Source: Streptomyces sp. NBC_00523 | GTDB lineage: Bacteria; Actinomycetota; Actinomycetes; Streptomycetales; Streptomycetaceae | Length of the DNA stretch: 64,000 nt | Direction: 5' to 3' | Assembly (NCBI RefSeq): GCF_036346615.1 | Contig: NZ_CP107836.1 | Span: forward strand, 6,262,001 to 6,326,000 | Shown: in pieces, positions 58,532-64,000 of the stretch | Layout: each line of letters starts with the position of its first letter | How positions within the stretch are numbered: position 1 is the first letter of the stretch | Program-made: the position numbers and the translations under genes | The notes under the pieces: model-generated | Database searches by the model: none | What the model saw: the letters and a program-made list of their open reading frames with translations, nothing else | Told to the model about the DNA's origin: nothing

Positions 58532-59545
58532 ATGAGCACTGGCACCGACCCGATCGCCGACGTTGCAACAGTCATGAGCCCGTACGAGGAGCAGGTTTGG
58601 GCCTCGCTCAACGAGCATTGGCAGAACCGCAACAACCGCCGAGGTCTGCCGAACTGGGCGAGCACCGCGATCGGTCGTACGGGCGAGGCCACGGGCAATG
58701 CGGTGAGACGGGTCAAGGAGGCTGTGCCGGAGGCGGTCTCCGAACCCATCCGTCGGGCGGGTGGTGCGGTCGCCGACAAGGCCTTGGGCCCGGCGCTCGC
58801 GGGTGCGGCGTCGCTGGTCGAGTTGGTCAACGAATCGGCTCTGGAGCTCAACGACCCCAAGAACGTGGAGAAGATCGCCCGCAAGCGAGGCCTTGAGCTC
58901 GACAGCTTCACCGAACTGCGCCGCCAGGATCTGAAGTTCTGCGATCGACTGCTGACCCGCAATACTCTGAAGTGGCGGGCCACCGGTGCGATAGAGGGCG
59001 GGGCCATGGGCGCGCTGGCCATGGTCCCGGTCGCCGGCATCCCCGTCGCGATGACCGCGGACATCCTCGTTCTGCAAGTCATGAGCACGTCGATCGCAGC
59101 ACGCATCGCGTACTCCTACGGCTACGACGCCAAGGACCCCGACGAGCAGGACTTCATCCAGCGCCTGGTGCAGCGTTCCTTCATGGCTCAGGCGGCCAAG
59201 GCAGGGCCGCTGCGTGACACCGCGCGGGCGGCGGAGGCGCTCAAGGGGCGGGTGAACTGGTCCAACAAGCTCCGTCAGGACCACAGACTCGTTGCCGCGC
59301 TTGAGAAGTTGATGCAGCAGATGGGCCCGTCCGGAGCCAGGGTGCCGGTCAAGAACGTCGCCAAGGTTGTGCCGTTGGTGGGCGTCCTGATAGGCGCCGG
59401 GATGAATTCCGCGGTCCTTGGCAGGGTGGCCGCCGACGCCCAGCGGTACTGCCAGACGCGGTTCTTGTGCGACAAGTACGGGATGCCGCTGCCGACGGCG
59501 TTGGCGACCGAGCCGAGTGACGCTCCTGAGGCCGACGCCAAGTAG
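58532..59545 (+). CDS. EcsC-family protein
   Basis: A 337-residue protein of the EcsC family (named after the third gene of the Bacillus ecs operon; function not defined). A helical N-terminal 80 residues leads into the EcsC domain (about 85-330). The central WRATGAIEGGAMGALAMVPVAGIPVAMTADI stretch (split around residues 148-178) is hydrophobic and could insert into membrane. GARVPVKNVAKVVPLVGVLIG is a second one. GGAG precedes the ATG at 58532 at slightly long spacing. Base use here is less GC-extreme than in the window so far, marking the start of an accessory segment. Confidence 0.85.
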   Translation: MSTGTDPIADVATVMSPYEEQVWASLNEHWQNRNNRRGLPNWASTAIGRTGEATGNAVRRVKEAVPEAVSEPIRRAGGAVADKALGPALAGAASLVELVNESALELNDPKNVEKIARKRGLELDSFTELRRQDLKFCDRLLTRNTLKWRATGAIEGGAMGALAMVPVAGIPVAMTADILVLQVMSTSIAARIAYSYGYDAKDPDEQDFIQRLVQRSFMAQAAKAGPLRDTARAAEALKGRVNWSNKLRQDHRLVAALEKLMQQMGPSGARVPVKNVAKVVPLVGVLIGAGMNSAVLGRVAADAQRYCQTRFLCDKYGMPLPTALATEPSDAPEADAK

Positions 59546-59699
59546 GTGACGAGCCTGGTGAGGCGTTGATGCCGTCGGAGCCGGGGGTGCCTCCAGGTCG
59601 CAGCAGCGGTGAAGTCAGCTTTCTGAAAAGGACACGGTCCATCCGGACGGCAGGAGGTTGGTGCTGGCGTTGGCCAGAGCCGGACGCACCATGTGCTAG

Positions 59700-59713
59700 G
59701 CATGACGTCATGC
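59700..59713. promoter_or_regulatory. 14-bp palindrome spanning the start codon of the clipped gene
   Basis: GCATGACGTCATGC is a perfect palindrome that contains the ATG at 59710. TAGGCA (59697-59702) lies 7 nt before the ATG. A dimer bound here would block both promoter and start of a leaderless mRNA, so autoregulation is possible. The gap 59546-59699 otherwise shows nothing. Confidence 0.35.
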
Positions 59714-60108
59714 ATTCTCCGGCTCCCATGCCCGACATGGACCTCACCGATGCGCAGTGGCGGCTTCTCGCCCAACTGGCAGTCGCCGCGCTGCCCGACC
59801 CGGGCAGCGGCGGTCGACAGCATGCACGGGCAGCGGCGGCACGCGGTCTTGATCCGGACCAGGTGTGCGTCGACGTGCCGGTCCTGGCCTGGCTGCGACT
59901 GCTGAAGCAGCGGGATGGCTGGCTGGTGGTCACGGAGCTTGGAGCAGCGGTTCACTACCGCCGTGTCGCTGAGGCATCCGAGTTGAGGTTGAGCGATGTG
60001 GCCCGCTTCGCCGAGTCCGGTGAAGCGGCGGCACCGCACTTCGCCCTGACCGTTCGGAGACTTGCTCAGGGCTCGATCTCGCTCGCAGAGGCACTAGGGC
60101 CTGTCTGA
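59710..60108 (+). CDS. Uncharacterised protein, 3' end replaced by IS insertion
   Basis: A 132-residue predicted cytoplasmic protein with no motif that I recognise. It is leucine- and alanine-rich and helical, and includes DMDLTDAQWRLLAQLAVAAL and HFALTVRRLAQGSISLAEAL. The last two codons and stop (GPV then TGA at 60106-60108) lie inside the left end of the IS element at 60097. Removing the IS and one TA copy restores GCACTAGGTCGCGCG and a stop at 61438-61440, so the original protein ended ALGRASRPA. Thus the insertion swapped the last six residues for two. Start codons at 59728 and 59737 are alternatives. Confidence 0.6.
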   Translation: MHSPAPMPDMDLTDAQWRLLAQLAVAALPDPGSGGRQHARAAAARGLDPDQVCVDVPVLAWLRLLKQRDGWLVVTELGAAVHYRRVAEASELRLSDVARFAESGEAAAPHFALTVRRLAQGSISLAEALGPV

Positions 60109-60110
60109 CA

Positions 60111-60145
60111 AATGATCTCTGCGAAGCTGTGAGGCAGAGATCATT
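60111..60145. repeat. Subterminal hairpin inside the IS left end
   Basis: Perfect 12-bp stem AATGATCTCTGC / GCAGAGATCATT with an 11-nt loop. The left arm includes the inner part of the terminal inverted repeat. It ends two bases before the GGAGG of the passenger gene. Such hairpins can block translation from transcripts entering the element from outside. Confidence 0.75.
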
Positions 60146-60154
60146 GGAGGGTCG

Positions 60155-60484
60155 ATGGGCATCGAGCTTGAACTGCACTCCGGGAGGCCTCGCAAGGGTC
60201 CGTCTCGGACGACGTTGCTTCGTGGGTCCTACGCACACGGCGACGCGCTGGCGCGTGCGCTGAGTGCGCTCGACCGCCACGGGCCCGGCAAGTTGGGCTG
60301 GGTTGACCCGTACGGGGACACCATGTTCAACGAGCAGGAGGCCGAAGTCGCTCGTCAGGAGGTTGCTGTCCTGGTGCGCAACTGCTCAGACGAGGGGCAG
60401 CGGGCGGCCCTCCTCGACCTGGGTGTGCTCCTGGAAGCGTGTGCGGCAACGCCGGGCAGCTACCTGTGGTTCATGGGCGACTGA
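60155..60484 (+). CDS. IS passenger gene, uncharacterised
   Basis: A 109-residue acidic protein encoded inside the IS, upstream of the transposase. It begins MGIELELHSGRPRKGPSR and contains VDPYGDTMFNEQEAEV and a C-terminal LLDLGVLLEACAATPGS. It has its own GGAGG ribosome site at 60147-60151. No transposase or IS helper motif is visible. Compact elements of this group do not normally carry a second gene. Accessory roles in target choice, regulation or host benefit are all possible; I have no basis to choose. Confidence 0.7.
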   Translation: MGIELELHSGRPRKGPSRTTLLRGSYAHGDALARALSALDRHGPGKLGWVDPYGDTMFNEQEAEVARQEVAVLVRNCSDEGQRAALLDLGVLLEACAATPGSYLWFMGD

Positions 60485-60505
60485 GGTCGGTCGATAATTG
60501 ATCTT

Positions 60506-61395
60506 GTGACGGGTCGAGGTGAGCTGACGGATGCGGCGTGGGAGCGGATAGAACCGCTGTTGCCGCAGGTGGACGGGCGTGGCCGTCCGTGGCGTGACCA
60601 CCGTCAGGTGGTCAACGGGGTTCTATGGCGCCTGCGGACCGGGGCCCCGTGGCGTGACCTCCCCGACCGGTACGGGCCGTGGCAGACCGTCTACGAGCGT
60701 TTCGCCCGCTGGGAGTCCGATGGGACCTGGGCGAAGCTGCTGGAGCATGTCCAGGTCCGCGACGACGCGGTGGGCCGAGTGGAATGGAGCGTCTCGATCG
60801 ACTCCACCATCAACCGGGCCCACCAGCACGCCGCCGGCGCCCGCAAAAAGGGGACACGGACGGGGACGAACCGGAAGATCGGGGCCGCGCGCAGGCGCGC
60901 CAGGCCCTCGGCCGCTCCCGGGGAGGGCTGACCACCAAAGTCCACCTCGCCGTCGACGGCCGGGGCCTTCCTCTGTCGATCGTGCTCACGCCCGGCAACG
61001 TCAACGACGCCACCGCCTTCGGCCAGGTCCTCGCCGGGATCCGCGTCCCGCGCGCCGCAGAAGGGCGCCCGCGCACAACACCCGAACGCGTGCTGGGCGA
61101 CAAGGCGTACTCCAGCAGGGCGATCCGCCACCTACTGCGGCGTCGGAGCATCGTCGCCACGATCCCCGAGCGCCGCGACCAGGCGGCCAACCGCCGACGG
61201 CGCGGGACCCTCGGCGGCCGGCCACCCGCATTCGACAAGGCCATCTACCGCGACCGCAACGTAGTCGAACGATGCTTCGCCCGCCTCAAGCAGTTCCGCT
61301 CGATCGCGACCAGGTTCGACAAACTCGCCGACCGCTACCGAGCCGGAGTCGTCCTGGCATGCCTGATCCTCTGGCTCCGCGAACCCGCTCGGTGA
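60506..61395 (+). CDS. IS5-family DDE transposase made by programmed -1 frameshift
   Basis: Two overlapping frames. The first (60506-60931, GTG start) has LTDAAWERIEPLLP, PWRDLPDRYGPWQTVYERF and the first catalytic Asp in SIDSTINRAH. The second (open from 60679, coding to 61395) has GRSRGGLTTKVHLAVDGRG, the second Asp in LGDKAYSS, and the Glu in VVERCFARLKQFRSIATRF. Frame order requires a -1 shift. CAAAAAGGGG at 60844-60853 lies in the overlap and is the likely slip site (codons AAA AAG GGG). Fusion gives a protein of about 295 residues. Both frames are intact, so this is normal IS biology and not a pseudogene. Confidence 0.92.
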
Positions 61396-61450
61396 TCATT
61401 TGTCAGACAGGCTCTAGGTCGCGCGTCGCGCCCGGCCTGAGCACCAGAGG

Positions 61451-64000
61451 TCAGCAGATGACGTCCGCCTCCGTGAAAAGCCCTCCCTCTGGTCGGTGTC
61501 GCGGCTTGCGGGCGAATGCCGATGCGAGTGTCACCCCCTCGGCGGCGAGCTCTGCGCACGTGACGACTTCGCCCGCGAGGATCTCTGTGAGCAGAGTGTT
61601 CTGCGCGGGCGCCAGATCGGTGAGGCGACGCAGAACACAGAGCAGTTCGATCAGTTCTGTCGTCCACTCCGGCGGCCAGCTGTCGACGTGGATGTCGTCC
61701 AGAGGGCTTGTCTTCTTGCTTGTCGGCTTTGCCTTGCGGTAGCCGAACCATTTGTTCAGGATCCGCATTCCGCCCACGTGATGGGCCCAGACGGCCTCCG
61801 GCACCGGTGCGAAGGTGCCTTCACCCACGTTCAGGGTTTGGGTGTCGGGGTCGTATGACATCGCGTTCGGGACGGTGCCGCCGATGTGGGTCAGGTAGCG
61901 GACCTGCCGCTCGTCGCCGGACGGGAATCCGATGTCACCGGCAGGGCGGCCGGCGTCGGAGTCGGCGAAGCGTTCGCCGTACGTCGATGCCCAAAGGATT
62001 TCGGCGCCCAGAGCCGTGGCCCTGTCCCACAGTTCCGCGTCACGGGTGAGCGGCACGCGTACGCCGGGAGTGAGCAGGTCCTCCGCGAAGTGTCCGGTGA
62101 AGGCACTGTGCCCGGTGACGGCGACGGTGTAGGCGGCGAGATCGAACACGGTCACCGGATCGCCGCCGAGGGCGCGTGTGAGGTGGCGCAGGAGCCCTGC
62201 CGAGGCATTGGGCGACCCGTCGGGGTGCAGCACCGGCATGACACGGCCACCCCGGCCGTTGAAGTGGTCTGTATCGGGTAACAGATGCGTCGCCACGACG
62301 GCCGGGCCTGAGTCGATCTCGTGCGACGACTGCTGGTTCAGGAAAATCTGGCCGTTGCGGATCGCAGCCCACAAATCTGGGCGAGGCCGATCGAGGACGC
62401 GGCCGTCCGCGATCAGCCACTGCCTGTCGAAACTGCGCAGCGCGATTCGCACTGTCTCGGGACGGGTGTGTGTTTCCTCGCCGACAGGGCGGGAGTGCAC
62501 AGTGTGACCGAAAAGCGGCTGCCTGCTCTCGCCGAGCGTACGGTCCGGGGTCTCTTTGAACAGTGTGGATTTGGCCTCTGGGTCGTGTTCCCGGATCAGC
62601 GTTGCCCAACGGCGGCGCAGGGTCTCCTTCGACGGGCTGCTGACCCAGGACCGGTTCGCCTTGACACCGGGGCTGCCCCATGGGAAGAGCTCGTCCAGAG
62701 CGGGAAACTCCTCCCAGCCCGACTGCGTCGCCGGTGTGAAGGGGCGGCTTCCTGCTGGATGGGTGTCCCTCCATCCGTCGTCGTCCAGTCGGATATCGCG
62801 CAGTTGCCGGAACTTCTCGTCACGACTGCCCGATACGGAGCGGTAGTGCACGCGGGCAGCATGATCCGTGCCGCGTGCACCTTCGGCTCTACGGACGAAG
62901 ACGCAGATGGCCAGTGGCTGAGCGACACCGGGGAAGGGGCGGCTGGCAACCTCGGCCCGCTGGCCCTCCGGGGAGAGGTTGATGACCCATCCCTCGTCGC
63001 ACGTGCGGCGCAGATAATGCCGCATACCTCGCCCTCCGGGACCCGTCGTCCAGCCGGACGGGGTGATGAAGCAGACGACCCCGTGCCTGTCGTCCTCGTG
63101 CGCGTCGAACACCTTCCAGGTCGCCCAGCGCCAGAAGTAGACGTACATGTTCTTGAGGACGTGCTCATAGCGGCCGTTGCCCGCGAGCCTGAAATCGTCG
63201 AGCAAGGGTGATTCCCGGCTGCCGTTGCGCTTCTCCACCCAACCGCCGCGGTTCTCCGCTTTGTCGTCGTACGGCGGGTTCCCGATCACCACGTTCACCG
63301 GGATGTTCGCCTTGACGTGATTGGCCCGCCGCCGGGATGCGGACAGCGCGTCGTACACGTACAACTGCTCGCCCTCGACGAAGGGATTGTCGAGCGTGTC
63401 GGTCACGAACAGGTTGAGCCCGTCCTGGGGCACAGGCGTTCCGTAGCGCTTCAACAGGTCCGAGGTCCGGAGCTCGGCGACGGCGAACGGACCCATCTGA
63501 AGCTCGAAGCCGTAAAGGCGTTCAGCGAGCCGGGCGATGGCGTCGGGGGCCATCGCCGGGCCGAAGCTGTCGGCCGCCCGCTCCGCCACCCGCTCGATGA
63601 CTGTGTGCAGGTAGGTGCCCGTACCCATGGCCGGATCCACGATGCGTACGTCGTCCTCACCGAAGCCGGTCCGCTGTCCGAGGCGGGTCCGCAGCACGTC
63701 GTCGGCGAGGCGGACCATCTCCTCCACGATCTCGTGCGGGGTGTAGTAGGAGCCGCTCTTCTGTCGCAGCGCGGGGTCGTACACAGTCAGGAAGTGTTCG
63801 TACAGATGGAGGTACGCATCCCGGTTACCGGCCCGGATGGCGGGCCAGTCCACACCTGTGATCGTGCGCTGCAGCAGTTCGAGCGTCACCCGGAAGCGGT
63901 CGTTGACGTTGTCGGTCAGCAGTTGCAGCGCCCTGCCCATGAGGGCGTGGTCGGCGTTCAGACTGCGGCCGATGTCATGCAGTCCGGCTTCCGGAACGAG
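61451..64000 (-). CDS. Type ISP-like restriction-modification protein, C-terminal part (N terminus outside window)
   Basis: The frame is open through the window edge, so at least 849 residues of a larger protein are present. It contains an N6-adenine DNA methyltransferase: SGSYYTPHEIVEEMVRL, motif I DPAMGTGTYLH, and motif IV NPPY in GNPPYDD. A type ISP-like C-terminal target-recognition region follows (FTGHFAEDLLTPGVRVPLT, ILWASTYGERF). Type ISP enzymes join nuclease, helicase and methylase on one chain; the first two would lie upstream, beyond 64000. It is convergent with the clipped gene and 36 bp past the IS end. BREX/DISARM-type methylases are the main alternative. Base use is less GC-extreme, consistent with acquisition. 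Confidence 0.85.
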   Translation of the reverse strand, partial: LVPEAGLHDIGRSLNADHALMGRALQLLTDNVNDRFRVTLELLQRTITGVDWPAIRAGNRDAYLHLYEHFLTVYDPALRQKSGSYYTPHEIVEEMVRLADDVLRTRLGQRTGFGEDDVRIVDPAMGTGTYLHTVIERVAERAADSFGPAMAPDAIARLAERLYGFELQMGPFAVAELRTSDLLKRYGTPVPQDGLNLFVTDTLDNPFVEGEQLYVYDALSASRRRANHVKANIPVNVVIGNPPYDDKAENRGGWVEKRNGSRESPLLDDFRLAGNGRYEHVLKNMYVYFWRWATWKVFDAHEDDRHGVVCFITPSGWTTGPGGRGMRHYLRRTCDEGWVINLSPEGQRAEVASRPFPGVAQPLAICVFVRRAEGARGTDHAARVHYRSVSGSRDEKFRQLRDIRLDDDGWRDTHPAGSRPFTPATQSGWEEFPALDELFPWGSPGVKANRSWVSSPSKETLRRRWATLIREHDPEAKSTLFKETPDRTLGESRQPLFGHTVHSRPVGEETHTRPETVRIALRSFDRQWLIADGRVLDRPRPDLWAAIRNGQIFLNQQSSHEIDSGPAVVATHLLPDTDHFNGRGGRVMPVLHPDGSPNASAGLLRHLTRALGGDPVTVFDLAAYTVAVTGHSAFTGHFAEDLLTPGVRVPLTRDAELWDRATALGAEILWASTYGERFADSDAGRPAGDIGFPSGDERQVRYLTHIGGTVPNAMSYDPDTQTLNVGEGTFAPVPEAVWAHHVGGMRILNKWFGYRKAKPTSKKTSPLDDIHVDSWPPEWTTELIELLCVLRRLTDLAPAQNTLLTEILAGEVVTCAELAAEGVTLASAFARKPRHRPEGGLFTEADVIC

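Larger units (their letters stand above)
60097..61414 (+). mobile_element. IS5-family insertion sequence with passenger gene, TA target duplication
   Basis: A 1318-bp element. The left end, GGGCCTGTCTGACAAATGATC, and the inverted right end, GAGCCTGTCTGACAAATGATC, match at 20 of 21 positions. Flanking TA dinucleotides (60095-60096 and 61415-61416) are the target duplication, typical of IS5/IS427-group elements. It contains a passenger ORF and a two-frame DDE transposase. It is longer than the 850-950 bp typical of this group because of the passenger. Both ends are intact, so it may be active. Confidence 0.93.

Noticed and set aside
60506..61395. Transposase as a frameshifted pseudogene
   Set aside because: Both frames are fully open over a long overlap with a slippery run between them, and the IS ends are intact, so programmed frameshifting is the simpler reading.

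Overview
The window is actinobacterial chromosomal DNA, almost certainly from a Streptomyces. GC content is very high and third codon positions are nearly all G or C. GTG starts and 4-bp start/stop overlaps are common. Characteristic content includes an ethylmalonyl-CoA pathway operon, a SARP-type large regulator, secreted glucan hydrolases, and an intergenic repeat I recognise from Streptomyces. From memory, the order pssA, psd, acyl-CoA dehydrogenase, MaoC, malyl-CoA lyase, meaA/ecm, ccr matches S. coelicolor around SCO6467-SCO6473. I could not check this.

Layout. 1-5.3 kb: an NCS1 permease cut by the window edge, two small secreted proteins, an amidase and lipoate-protein ligase A. 5.6-11.2 kb: a complete oligopeptide/nickel-type ABC operon (two permeases, a fused double ATPase, a binding lipoprotein). 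11.3-17.4 kb: a secreted GH16 beta-glucanase with a ricin-type lectin tail, an IMPase-family phosphatase, a divergent SDR/MarR pair sharing an operator, a nucleotidyltransferase and a phytoene-dehydrogenase-like flavoprotein. 17.4-23.3 kb: two membrane proteins and a 1115-residue SARP-AAA-TPR regulator. 23.3-27.9 kb: an AidB-type acyl-CoA dehydrogenase with its TetR, an acyl-CoA ligase and a second TetR. 28.0-32.0 kb: a TauD-family dioxygenase, an MFS permease and an aldehyde dehydrogenase, a probable catabolic operon. 32.0-34.3 kb: a 175-bp near-perfect palindromic element followed by an Ada-AlkA fusion and Ogt, a DNA-alkylation repair pair. 34.3-37.9 kb: a TMEM165/UPF0016 exporter behind a yybP-ykoY manganese riboswitch, a methyltransferase, an orphan VapB-like protein, a Nudix protein and glycerate kinase. 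38.0-42.9 kb: a five-gene branched-chain-amino-acid-type ABC operon. 42.9-45.7 kb: a large secreted beta-helix hydrolase beside the remnant of a LacI-family regulator. 45.7-53.7 kb, minus strand: ccr, ecm, mcl, a mesaconyl-CoA hydratase and methylsuccinyl-CoA dehydrogenase (acetyl-CoA assimilation), then psd-pssA (phosphatidylethanolamine synthesis). 53.8-58.3 kb: GNAT, TetR, a duplicated-fused 3-hydroxyacyl-CoA dehydrogenase and a HEAT-repeat protein. 58.5-64 kb: an accessory segment with slightly less extreme GC. It holds an EcsC-family protein, a small gene clipped at its 3' end by an IS5-family element that carries a passenger gene, and the C-terminal part of a type ISP-like restriction-modification protein running off the window.

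The segments are mostly independent operons separated by strong hairpins. Carbon metabolism is the common theme. The ethylmalonyl-CoA operon makes C4/C5 CoA intermediates, and the neighbouring 3-hydroxyacyl-CoA dehydrogenase could feed crotonyl-CoA to Ccr. Glycerate kinase, the ABC importers and the secreted glucanases handle uptake. At least eight genes have a TANNNT-like box 6-7 nt before the start codon and no Shine-Dalgarno sequence, so they are probably translated from leaderless mRNAs.

The most unusual objects are three: the 175-bp palindrome at 32085-32259, whose nine compensable mismatches are all G-U pairs only in a minus-strand transcript; the IS element with a passenger gene and a reconstructable empty site; and the LacI-regulator fragment beside the beta-helix hydrolase.
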